The notes beneath the pieces were generated by a model. That model had not been told where the DNA came from. It saw nothing but the letters and a program-made list of their open reading frames with translations, and did not search any database. The position numbers were made by a program, and so were the translations under genes. From assembly GCA_020883125.1 (NCBI GenBank), contig JAHREW010000009.1:96778-160777 (forward strand): a stretch of 64,000 nt of DNA. Reading direction: 5' to 3'. How positions within the stretch are numbered: the stretch's first letter is position 1; every line of letters starts with the position of its first letter. This document shows, piece by piece, positions 27,965 to 36,227 of this stretch. The DNA comes from Microcoleus sp. CAWBG506. Its GTDB lineage: Bacteria > Cyanobacteriota > Cyanobacteriia > Cyanobacteriales > Microcoleaceae.

Positions 27965-28438
27965 ATGACTAGACAATTAAATCGCCAAACTTATGCCAAT
28001 AATCAACCTTTTTACGGTAAATTATGGAGCAAATTTAAACAGTTTCCCAGCGGTTTAGCTGAAGGCTCCGAAACAGGGCTTAGTATTTCTGGACCCGCAG
28101 CGGCAGCAGTAATTAGTGCCACAATTGGTTGTTTTACCATGATGGTGACTCACCACTTGTCAGACACATCTAAAGCCAGAGAAGCATTTATTTGGTCTCT
28201 CGGTACTTGGATTCCCGGAAGCAAGACTGATAGCGAATTGTGGGGTAATATCGGCAGTTACACTGGCAAAGAAACTATGTTACTTGTCGGTTGGCTTGTC
28301 AGTTGGTCAATTCTCCATACTCTATGGAAGAATCAGAACATTAAAAGCCGTACCATATTTTTCTGGATGTTTGCTTTGTTAATCGCTGCCACAGCTATGT
28401 GTTGGCATCCTCTATTCCCCTATTTGCCGTTAACTTAA
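27965..28438 (+). CDS. Unassigned three-helix membrane protein, second gene of module
   Basis: The 157-residue protein has a basic N terminus (about 40 residues) and three helices (near 48-65, 98-115 and 127-145). Histidines occur in VTHHLSD, SILHTLW and MCWHPLFPY, again near helix ends. I do not recognise the family. Operon position and shared His/membrane character with the preceding protein suggest a common complex, perhaps handling heme or a metal. Confidence 0.7.
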   Translation: MTRQLNRQTYANNQPFYGKLWSKFKQFPSGLAEGSETGLSISGPAAAAVISATIGCFTMMVTHHLSDTSKAREAFIWSLGTWIPGSKTDSELWGNIGSYTGKETMLLVGWLVSWSILHTLWKNQNIKSRTIFFWMFALLIAATAMCWHPLFPYLPLT

Positions 28439-28459
28439 TAAATAATTCGAGGTTTAATA

Positions 28460-29089
28460 ATGGAAACGAAAAATCAGCCACTCCCGGCCAGGGAGATGCA
28501 CAAAATAGTTTGGATTGGCGTTGGAGTTTTGACTCTTTTCTTTGTGACTTATCCCATCGCCATGTGGCGCGTTAGCCAAAAAGAAAAGTTTCTCGGTTCC
28601 CACGTCAAGTCTTTGACAATTGAGGGGAAAAAACCTTCTGATACAGCAACAGATGTTACGACTGTTGCTAATAAGTCTCCTGAAACAGCTATTGCGAGTA
28701 GCCCTACAGATAAGAGTGTCCAAGCTCTACCTGTATCAGCGGGCAAGCAGGAAGTTCAGGCGGTGGATGGAACCAATCAGACAGCAGAAATTACCGATCG
28801 CGCTAAACTAGATGAATTAGCTCTCAAAGTGTACGATCGCATCAATCAGACTTGGCAAACTAGCCCTACCTTTACTCAAAATCTAGTCTATCGAGTCAGT
28901 GCAAGTCAAGATGGGGCGATCGGCAATTTCGAGCCCCTCAACCAGCCTGCCAAGGATTACACCCAAGAAACTCCCCTGCCAAATCTGCTGAAGTCTTCCC
29001 AGACAGGCAGCAGCGAGGCGACAGTACCCGCAGCCAAGTTTACGGTAGTATTCACTCCTAGCGGAGTATTGGAAGTTAACCGCTCATAG
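28460..29089 (+). CDS. Single-helix anchored periplasmic protein with TonB-like architecture
   Basis: The 209-residue protein has a short cytosolic N terminus, one membrane helix (about residues 14-36, WIGVGVLTLFFVTYPIAMW), a Ser/Thr/Ala-rich linker (60-110) and a C-terminal domain of about 95 residues. That domain includes VYDRINQTWQTSPTF, LVYRVSASQDGAIGNF and FTVVFTPSGVLEV. The layout and the pattern resemble TonB/TolA C-terminal domains and similar domains in cyanobacterial proteins, but sequence identity is not obvious. It is the third gene of the module. Confidence 0.68.
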   Translation: METKNQPLPAREMHKIVWIGVGVLTLFFVTYPIAMWRVSQKEKFLGSHVKSLTIEGKKPSDTATDVTTVANKSPETAIASSPTDKSVQALPVSAGKQEVQAVDGTNQTAEITDRAKLDELALKVYDRINQTWQTSPTFTQNLVYRVSASQDGAIGNFEPLNQPAKDYTQETPLPNLLKSSQTGSSEATVPAAKFTVVFTPSGVLEVNRS

Positions 29090-29103
29090 AAATCTGGACA
29101 AAG

Positions 29104-29143
29104 CTACCCTAGAGTAGACCAATCTACCCTAGAGTAGACCAAT
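29104..29143. repeat. Direct 20-bp duplication at the TnpB element end
   Basis: CTACCCTAGAGTAGACCAAT occurs twice in a row directly next to the tnpB stop. Each unit contains CTAC/GTAG inverted arms. It may be part of the right end of the IS605-type element or a local duplication. Confidence 0.7.
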
Positions 29144-30367
29144 CTAGACAGCTACGTTTGTAATCTTAGTCCAAAGGTCTAAAACTACTGGGATAAACGG
29201 CAATCCCACTATTCCCTTCATAAAGTTGGGAATTACTTTTCGAGCTATATTTAAACTTCCGTTGGTATCAGCATTAATCAATCTACCATTAGAAGTTTTG
29301 TATAAGCCACGTTTAACACGCTTGCCACTGAAAACGGGTTTGACATCTGACTTAGCTTTGTAAACAGGCAACGTATCACCATCTAAAGCACTAGCTTTTG
29401 ACGTGTAACTTTCCTCAGTCACAATTACTTCAATTCCCGCTAATTGAGCTTTGTAGGTCAACAAACTAATAAGTTTCGCGTGTGGAATATTGGTAAATTC
29501 TTGATTATTCTTTTTACCAATGTTGAGATATTGCTTCCATCCTTGGTTGTTGCCTATAACTAACTGACCAAGATCATTTAATTGACACCAGTCAATAACT
29601 CTACGGCTAACAGTATGGAGATAGTTATCAATCCTTCTGTCACGCTTGCCGTTCAACACTTTTATTTGTCTCCAAGCTTCAATTGATTGTGATGTGGCAA
29701 CTCTTTTATTGAAGAATTGGTTAATACTTTTCAACGGTCTACCATTAATCAAAAGCGGTCTCAGACCGGGATGATTGGATGTTATAGCAATTAAATTGTT
29801 TAAACCAAGGTCTACACCAGCAACATATTTACCATCCGATTTTACGGTTTCTTCAACGGTGTAAACAACTTCAATAACGTAGTGGTCAAGCTTAGGAATA
29901 ATCCTTACTTGGTCAACATTTTTAGCCTGAGTTGGGAATTCAATGGAAGCCTGAGACAGCTTAACAATACTTTTAGCTAAAGCAGGTTTTGATATGGCAT
30001 CTATTGGATATATGACAACATTCCTACCACGCTCTTTATGCTTGTATCCAGGCATTTTAGGTTTTCCTAGATACTTCTCAGGATGCTTTGACCAATCTTT
30101 CAATGCTGCTAACCAACCTTTCCAAGCTTCTGATACTCTACGCACAACCTGCTTACTAACTTTAGTGGGCAGATACCGATAAGATTCTAAATTCTTGGTT
30201 TGATGATAGATATCAATTGAGTTGTAATACTTTTTGGTATCAAAAAAGTATTGTCTCTGCACATAATTAGCAGTGTTGTAAAGATGCTTGGACTGTAAAG
30301 CTAAATGGTCACACTCCTTCCAAAATTTATGCTGTCGGCTGATGACGTGTTTCTCTACTAATTGCAT
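29144..30367 (-). CDS. tnpB: TnpB, RNA-guided nuclease of an IS200/IS605-type element (variant without zinc ribbon)
   Basis: The 407-residue protein has the RuvC motifs of TnpB: GVDLGLNN (catalytic Asp near 190), EESYTSKAS (Glu) and INADTNGSLNIARK (last Asp). The helix-turn-helix region precedes them. In canonical TnpB two CxxC pairs lie between the second and third motifs; here this stretch (DTLPVYKAK...VKRGLYKTSNG) has no cysteine pair, as in a known TnpB subgroup. No TnpA is present, so the element cannot move by itself. It lies inside a haloperoxidase remnant. Confidence 0.92.
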   Translation of the reverse strand: MQLVEKHVISRQHKFWKECDHLALQSKHLYNTANYVQRQYFFDTKKYYNSIDIYHQTKNLESYRYLPTKVSKQVVRRVSEAWKGWLAALKDWSKHPEKYLGKPKMPGYKHKERGRNVVIYPIDAISKPALAKSIVKLSQASIEFPTQAKNVDQVRIIPKLDHYVIEVVYTVEETVKSDGKYVAGVDLGLNNLIAITSNHPGLRPLLINGRPLKSINQFFNKRVATSQSIEAWRQIKVLNGKRDRRIDNYLHTVSRRVIDWCQLNDLGQLVIGNNQGWKQYLNIGKKNNQEFTNIPHAKLISLLTYKAQLAGIEVIVTEESYTSKASALDGDTLPVYKAKSDVKPVFSGKRVKRGLYKTSNGRLINADTNGSLNIARKVIPNFMKGIVGLPFIPVVLDLWTKITNVAV

Positions 30368-30597
30368 TTGACTCGACCACTCAAAGGTATTGCCGCGACG
30401 GATAGCAACATCTGTGGCAATTTGATTCCAATGTCCGGGCGGAGTAATCGTACCTGTACCGTCAAGCCAGAATTTGGCGATCGCACTTTGATCTGCTGTT
30501 CTAATTTTACTATAGTGCTGGTAGCAGCGATCGAACTAACTGCAAGACTTGCGAAAATTAAACTCTGTTTCAGAGGCTTGCGCGGTTTTGGATTCAT
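30368..30597 (-). pseudogene. Remnant of a vanadium haloperoxidase/PAP2-like gene cut by TnpB
   Basis: The second minus-strand frame reads KIRTADQSAIAKFWLDGTG then TITPPGHWNQIA and RRGNTF, the conserved middle segment of vanadium-dependent haloperoxidase-like PAP2 proteins. A different frame begins MNPKPRKPLKQSLIFASLAV, a possible signal peptide, so a frameshift or deletion lies between them. The segment stops where tnpB begins (MQLVEK). No downstream haloperoxidase part was found on the other side of tnpB. The gene is broken. Confidence 0.7.
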
Positions 30598-31366
30598 GGC
30601 GTTTATTGAAAATAATACTCAAAAGCTAGTTGCGACCAGGATTATAAGCCCAACTTGTCAGCCAGCTAGTTTTATTTAACAAATTTTAATAAGTTTGTTG
30701 ATATTATTCTTATTAAGGATGTAAAAATTAACCAGGCTGTAGCAGTAAAATCCTTATTTTTAGGTAGTTTTAGAGAGTTTTGACATTCAGCAACAATAAA
30801 AAATTTAAAATTAGTTGACTTTATTTTGCAATAAGCTTACAATCTACATCGTCTAGATTAATTGGGGCAAGACAGTTAAACGTAATTGCAAATACGTGAT
30901 TCTTCCAGTCTTTTGATTGAGAAGATAATCCGAGCGTGTCAGAGAGAAGGCTGGTTGCGATCGACTTATCGATCGACATTGCTTTCTGATATTGACATAG
31001 CTTGACCCGCAGATAGCGCTGGTGAAAGCTAAAAAATGCTTGCGGGGAAACTTATAAATTAGATGCGTTTGCCCTGGTTTATATCGTATCCAGGTAAGTA
31101 TCCGACAGGTTGTCACAAGTGGCGATCGAAACTGGCGTCCGCAATTCACAGACAAGATGTCTGTGCTACGGACTAAGAATTTTGCGGTCAACTTACCGAC
31201 AAAAATATTCCAGGTAAATTATTGTTGATTTTTCAATAAATCGACTCAATTCTCGTCAGGTTTTTTCGAGATTATGGCATCAATCTTGCTCCCAAAGTCT
31301 GACTTCAGGGTGTAGTTTTACACGCGCTCAAATACAACTCAAACCTAAATATCAAAGGAGTTCTCA
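30598..31366. other. Intergenic region upstream of the RTX/HAF gene
   Basis: The 769-bp, A/T-rich gap has no recognisable ORF. It includes a short palindromic repeat CACAGACAAGATGTCTGTG near 31145-31165, a type that recurs in cyanobacteria. The segment just before 31367 carries AAAGGAG as ribosome binding site. Confidence 0.4.
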
Positions 31367-33277
31367 ATGGTTTCCGATAACTTGCTGAATACATCATCGA
31401 ATACAACATCCCCCCTATTTCCCAATACCGCACAGGCAGACTTAGGAATATCCAGTGGCTTATCAGGATTGGATACTTTCGTTTCAAAATCGATCGGCTC
31501 ATCCAGCAGTCTCAATGCAGAAAGAACTGCAAGTGAAATTAAATTCCAAAATAATGACAGCCTAATCACAGGTGACGGTAGTGGCATAATTTTTGCAGAT
31601 AAAACCAAAGACTTTATTGATGCCGGAGCAAAAGCAACCACCATCTTCGCTGGCGAAGGTAATAAAAACATCACAGGCAGCCCAGGCGACGATACCATCT
31701 ACGGCAAAGAAGGCAATGACATCATCAATGCCGGAGAAGGCAACAACACCGTTTTTGCAGGCAAAGGCAACAACCGCGTCGTCACAGGTGGTGGCAACGA
31801 TTTCGTCACCGCAGGTAGTGGCGACGACCAAATCTACACCGGTGCTGGCGATGACAACATCAACGCAGGCGATGGCGACAACCTGATCAAACCAGGAACT
31901 GGCAACGATACAGTTTCCCTCGGTAATGGCAGCGATCAAATCGTTCTGGAAGCAGGCGCTGGTTCAGTAACCATACTTGGATTTAATGCAGCCGCAGATA
32001 AACTGCGCTTAGGTGGCAGCCTCGTCGGTCAATCCCTCTCCTTTGTCACCGAACTGGGCAGCACTCTGATCAAAGCCGGAGATGACCTGTTGGCAACCAT
32101 CAAAGACGTAGTTACAGGAGTGCAAAAAGCTGTTCTTTCCAATGACGTACCCCTGTACCGCTACCAGGCTATTGACCTTGGTTCGATCGCACCCACAGGC
32201 AATGCCACCCAAGCTAACAACATTAACGACCAAGGACAGATAGTCGGTCGTTCCCAAACCAGCGAAGTGCTTGGCACGGGGTTCCGCAACCAAGGGTTTG
32301 TTTGGGAAAACGGGGTGTTCAAGCCACTGACTAGCACCGGCATCAAAAATGGTGGTGGCCTTCTGACTGGACAAGAAGTTACTCAGCGGAGTGGTGGTGG
32401 CTTCACCGCGGCTATCAACGGCTTAGGCACTATCGTCGGTACAAGCGATGAAATTGTCGGTCAATCCTCAGACCGCGGTTTGCTGTGGCAAAAGGAAGAT
32501 GGCGGCGACTACAAGCTACAAATCACCGACTTGCCCGGTGTGGAAAGCTATTTCTTCGACATCAACGACAAAAATGAAATCGCCGGTCGCCACATTTACG
32601 GGCCCGGTTCTACCTCAACAGCCTCCAATCGCACGCGCCCGTTCTATTCAAGCCAAGGTTTCATCAACCCCCTGCCGGATTTGGGCGGTGACACAGGCAG
32701 AGCGGTTGGAATTAACAATAAGAGTGTAATTGTCGGCGAAGTTGACGGTGACGGACTCAACGACAAAACCGTTAATAATGCAGCGTTGTGGGAAAAAGGC
32801 ACAGATGGTAAATACAAACTCACCAACCTCGGTACCTTTGGGGCAGAACAAGCCACTTTCCGGGACATCAACGATAGCGGCCAAATCATCGGTAATACTA
32901 GCGACGGCACAGGCGCTACAGCCACAAGTTCGCCATTCCTGTTGCAAAATGGTCAAAAAACTAACCTTGGCAGCCTTGGCGGTGTAACCGGTTCCACCAG
33001 TGGCATTAACCAATTCGGTCAAGTCGTCGGCGTTTCTCAGAATGGGGTCGGTCAAAACCGCGCTTATGTCTGGAACAACGGTGTAATCAAAGACTTGAAC
33101 AGTTTGACATTCACAAATCCGACCTTTGCCGGCTCGAATGTGACATTAACTAGCGCTAGCGGCATTAATAATTACGGCGATATTTCTGCCACCGGAAGTT
33201 ACACCTACAAAGATGCCAAGGGTGCAACCCAAACAGGAACTCGCGCTTATCTGCTGAGGGCATTGGTGACGACTTAA
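31367..33277 (+). CDS. Secreted RTX calcium-binding protein with C-terminal HAF repeats
   Basis: The 636-residue protein has no classical signal peptide, as usual for type I-secreted RTX proteins. Residues 75-200 form glycine/aspartate nonapeptides (GGGNDFVTAGSGDDQIYTGA) that bind Ca2+ in a beta roll. The C-terminal half (270-630) consists of HAF-type repeats (INDQGQIVGRS, INNKSVIVGE, INDSGQIIGNT, INQFGQVVGVS, INNYGDISATG) each paired with an aromatic strand such as FVWENGVF. This combination suggests an extracellular surface or matrix protein; no catalytic residue is apparent. Confidence 0.9.
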   Translation: MVSDNLLNTSSNTTSPLFPNTAQADLGISSGLSGLDTFVSKSIGSSSSLNAERTASEIKFQNNDSLITGDGSGIIFADKTKDFIDAGAKATTIFAGEGNKNITGSPGDDTIYGKEGNDIINAGEGNNTVFAGKGNNRVVTGGGNDFVTAGSGDDQIYTGAGDDNINAGDGDNLIKPGTGNDTVSLGNGSDQIVLEAGAGSVTILGFNAAADKLRLGGSLVGQSLSFVTELGSTLIKAGDDLLATIKDVVTGVQKAVLSNDVPLYRYQAIDLGSIAPTGNATQANNINDQGQIVGRSQTSEVLGTGFRNQGFVWENGVFKPLTSTGIKNGGGLLTGQEVTQRSGGGFTAAINGLGTIVGTSDEIVGQSSDRGLLWQKEDGGDYKLQITDLPGVESYFFDINDKNEIAGRHIYGPGSTSTASNRTRPFYSSQGFINPLPDLGGDTGRAVGINNKSVIVGEVDGDGLNDKTVNNAALWEKGTDGKYKLTNLGTFGAEQATFRDINDSGQIIGNTSDGTGATATSSPFLLQNGQKTNLGSLGGVTGSTSGINQFGQVVGVSQNGVGQNRAYVWNNGVIKDLNSLTFTNPTFAGSNVTLTSASGINNYGDISATGSYTYKDAKGATQTGTRAYLLRALVTT

Positions 33278-33294
33278 ATAATCAGTCGAAGTAC

Positions 33295-33327
33295 AAACGC
33301 AGATACCCAAAAAGTATCTGCGTTTAT
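33295..33327. terminator. Hairpin terminator after the RTX/HAF gene
   Basis: AAACGCAGATAC and GTATCTGCGTTT are perfect arms around seven bases; the right arm ends in TTT. It lies 20 bp after the RTX/HAF stop and could serve the convergent Crp-type gene as well. Confidence 0.7.
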
Positions 33328-33400
33328 CTGCGTGCATCTGCGGTTAAAAAATTTCCTTTATTTCTGATAAATATCATAATTTTCAGAAATGTCAAAAATG

Positions 33401-33961
33401 CTAAGTTAAAACGATGTACTGAGGGCGGGAGCGATCGATAACTTTTTCCTCTTCCAATCGAGACATCAGCCGCGTCACGGTAATCCGCGTTATGCCGATC
33501 GCCTCGGAAATCTCTTGGTGAGTTAATCTCAGATCGATTAATACTCCCTGTTCAACTTCGCGACCAAACTTTTGTCCCAACCAAACCAACAGTTGCAGCA
33601 AGCGATCGCGAATAGATTCGCTGCGAACAATGCAGAAAAATGCTTGAGTTTGCTGAAAGTGTCTAAAAACTTCATCTAAGGATTGATAGCACAAATTCTG
33701 AGGAATATAACTAAGTTCTACATGAGTTTTGCACTCAATTTGATAAGGTTGAACACCTGACAGCGACTGGCCCAGTACGTCTCCGACTCCCCAATATCCC
33801 AGAGTCATTGCTGTTCCCCGATCGCTCCAAGTTACTGCTCGGACAGCCCCCCGATTAATCCGCAGCAAGCCGTTAAAGGGCATCGTCACTAACTGACGGC
33901 AGGTGAAAGTCTGCTGTTTGAAATTGGGATATAAAGCAGGAGTGTAGGTTGAAAGAGTCAT
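33401..33961 (-). CDS. Crp/Fnr-family transcriptional regulator
   Basis: The 186-residue protein has an N-terminal effector beta roll and a C-terminal helix-turn-helix (LTHQEISEAIGITRITVTRL), close to the NtcA-type DNA reader. It is shorter than NtcA (about 220 residues), so the beta roll appears trimmed, and the cAMP-binding Arg/Ser pocket is not evident. It reads away from the ferritin-FTR1 genes, with an IS630 remnant in the intervening 640 bp, so control of them is only a possibility. Confidence 0.85.
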   Translation of the reverse strand: MTLSTYTPALYPNFKQQTFTCRQLVTMPFNGLLRINRGAVRAVTWSDRGTAMTLGYWGVGDVLGQSLSGVQPYQIECKTHVELSYIPQNLCYQSLDEVFRHFQQTQAFFCIVRSESIRDRLLQLLVWLGQKFGREVEQGVLIDLRLTHQEISEAIGITRITVTRLMSRLEEEKVIDRSRPQYIVLT

Positions 33962-34032
33962 AGCATTTTGGTTGAGCGCTACCGCTACTTAACTACAATG
34001 TGCAGTTTATCTTAATTGAGAATCTATGTCAA

Positions 34033-34280
34033 CTATTTTGATAAATTGCAGATACTGTACTGCCCCTGGCAATACTCGAAAGTTAAGGCATCAGTTCCTC
34101 CCATAAGACTACCGCCTGCGCCATCATCATACCTTTGAGACTCCAAAGCGCCAATAATACAGACGTTCTTACCCCTTTTGTTAGGGCGATCGCCATAGGC
34201 TCTTTGACCTTGAGGAGAGCGATCGCTGATGGCGAACTAATGCTCAATTCAAACCTAACTCGTCAATAAAAATCAGGTCT
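34033..34280 (-). pseudogene. Degenerate fragment of an IS630-family transposase
   Basis: Minus-strand frames give DLIFIDELGLN, a stop, ALVRHQRS and, in a shifted frame, GQRAYGDRPNKRGKNV followed by IGAL and GGTDALTFEYC. These are the segments around the second catalytic Asp of IS630-type transposases. At least one stop and one frameshift are present, and both ends are missing. It lies in the gap between the Crp-type regulator and the ferritin gene. Confidence 0.65.
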
Positions 34281-34603
34281 TTTACTAAAATACTTTGAAC
34301 TTATTCCCAAAAGTATAAGTGTTGCTTTTGTACTTTCCTACTTCCCTTTTCGGTAGCGTGAGCGTGTTTTTTTTTCGAGTCATCTTGAAAAGCTTCAACA
34401 TTCTATCTACAGTTGAACCACAGTTCAACGACCAATTAAGACTTTTGTTGAGGGTTGGCGATCGCTCTCTAATTAGACCTCACTAGCTTGGGAAATGCTA
34501 GCTCTATCAGCCGAGCCAATAAAAATTTTCCAAATTGCTATTAAATTTAAAAATATGATATTATAGTAACTGCTCTTGACTGCATCTTAGATCGAAAACA
34601 GCA

Positions 34604-35038
34604 ATGAAAGAACTCGACGAGAAAAAAACCCAAGAACTGCTATGCACCATCATGGAATGGGAACTAGCAGGAGTCGTGCGCTACACCCACTACGCACTAA
34701 TGGTGACAGGGCCAAACCGGATTCCCATCGTGCAGTTTTTTCAAGCACAAGCAACCGAATCCCTACTCCACGCCCAACAAGCCGGAGAAATTTTAACAGG
34801 TTTAGATGGACATCCCAGCCAGAAAATTGCTCCCATCGAAGAAACCTACAAACATTCGATAAGAGACTTGTTGGAAGAAAGCTTAAATCACGAAAAAAAA
34901 GCGCTCAAAAAGTATAAATCCTTACTTGAAGTCGTCACAGACTCCAGCGTTTACTTGGAAGAATATGCGCGCACCCTAATTGGACAAGAAGAATTGCACC
35001 AAGTAGAACTCAAAAAAATGCTGCGGGACTATAGTTAA
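34604..35038 (+). CDS. Ferritin-like (bacterioferritin-type) diiron protein
   Basis: The 144-residue four-helix protein has the carboxylate pattern of bacterioferritin: helix A MEWELAGVVRYTHYAL, helix B ATESLLHAQQAGE, helix C EESLNHEKKALKKY and helix D GQEELHQVEL with EExH. It is shorter than typical Bfr (about 158), and the heme-binding Met position is not clear, so storage, detoxification or a related diiron reaction are all possible. It is 184 bp upstream of an FTR1-type iron permease on the same strand, which supports a role in iron handling. Confidence 0.85.
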   Translation: MKELDEKKTQELLCTIMEWELAGVVRYTHYALMVTGPNRIPIVQFFQAQATESLLHAQQAGEILTGLDGHPSQKIAPIEETYKHSIRDLLEESLNHEKKALKKYKSLLEVVTDSSVYLEEYARTLIGQEELHQVELKKMLRDYS

Positions 35039-35121
35039 GTTAGTCATTAGTCCTTAGTCATTAGTCCTTAGTTACTCCCGAACCACCTTAAGAATACCTG
35101 CTCCTTCTCTTCTTTCTCTTC

Positions 35122-35173
35122 CTTCGCGTCCTACCCTACGGGAACGGCTTCGCCGAACGCGCCTTCGCGGTTA
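35122..35173. repeat. Dispersed 52-bp repeat, copy B
   Basis: This is an exact reverse-complement copy of 6536-6587, lying between the ferritin-like and FTR1 genes. The surrounding gap also has TTAGTCA heptamers. Confidence 0.85.
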
Positions 35174-35221
35174 AATAATAAAAGGACTAAGGACTAACCA
35201 CAAATTAGCAGTTATCAAAAA

Positions 35222-36178
35222 ATGAATTTTACTGAAGCCATCCCAACCTTTGTAATCACCCTCCGCGAAGGCGTAGAAGCAGCCTTAGTCGTCGGCATAG
35301 TCCTAGCTTGCTTAAAAAAAGCCGACAAAACTAATCTCAATTCTTGGGTTTATGCAGGTATCGCAGCCGGCATTGCTGCTAGCGCTGGTGTGGGTGCATT
35401 ATTCAATCAGTTACTCCACATACTCTCAACATCAAATCAGCCTTACGCACCAGTAATTAAGCAACTACTCGAAGGTGGTCTGGGAATTGTAGCCATAGTA
35501 ATGCTAAGCTGGATGCTAATTTGGATGACTCAGCAAGCCCGCTTTCTCAAAGCAGAAGTGGAAGGAGCAGTAACAGCAGCTTTGACAGAAAATGCTAATG
35601 CTGGCTGGGGCGTATTCGGCTTAATTTTTATCGCCGTACTTCGCGAAGGTTTTGAAACAGTTATATTTGTCAGCGCTCAATTTCAACAAGGTTTAACCCC
35701 GGCTTTAGGTGCTTTGGGCGGTTTGCTTGGGGCTGCAATCATTGGTTACCTAATTTTTAAATGGGGTGTCAAAATTGATATCCGCCAGTTTTTTAAGTTT
35801 ATGGGGATTTTATTGCTGCTAATAGTCGCCGGTTTAGCAGTATCAGCACTCAAACATTTTGACTCCTCTGCTGCCCTTTTGTCCCAGACAGATATCAACT
35901 ATGCAGGGATTTGTGTTTTTTTCGATCGCACTGCACAACTCCACTCTTGTATTTTAGGCCCGCTGGTCTGGAATGCAGAGGCAGTTTTGCCCGATCGCAA
36001 ATTTCCTGGAATTGTACTCAAAGCACTATTGGGATACAGAGATCGACTTTATCTAGTCCAAGGAATCGGTTATGCTATGTTCTTAGTCATCGTCGGCAGT
36101 CTTTACTTCCAAAAATTAGGCAACAAGCCAAATTTGAACAGCAAAAATGCTAAGTCTGCTACAGAACAAGCAAGCTAG
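35222..36178 (+). CDS. FTR1-family iron permease
   Basis: The 318-residue membrane protein carries two REGxE motifs, TLREGVEAALVVG near residue 13 and VLREGFETVIFVSA near residue 140, which bind iron in Ftr1/EfeU transporters. About seven helices are predicted, ending with a C-terminal helix near 280-298. It likely imports iron across the plasma membrane. No EfeO or EfeB gene accompanies it. The neighbouring ferritin-like gene suggests storage coupled to uptake. Confidence 0.9.
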   Translation: MNFTEAIPTFVITLREGVEAALVVGIVLACLKKADKTNLNSWVYAGIAAGIAASAGVGALFNQLLHILSTSNQPYAPVIKQLLEGGLGIVAIVMLSWMLIWMTQQARFLKAEVEGAVTAALTENANAGWGVFGLIFIAVLREGFETVIFVSAQFQQGLTPALGALGGLLGAAIIGYLIFKWGVKIDIRQFFKFMGILLLLIVAGLAVSALKHFDSSAALLSQTDINYAGICVFFDRTAQLHSCILGPLVWNAEAVLPDRKFPGIVLKALLGYRDRLYLVQGIGYAMFLVIVGSLYFQKLGNKPNLNSKNAKSATEQAS

Positions 36179-36227
36179 TTACGTCTAACTTGCTCACACC
36201 AGCGGTTGCTATACCACCAATCAAACC

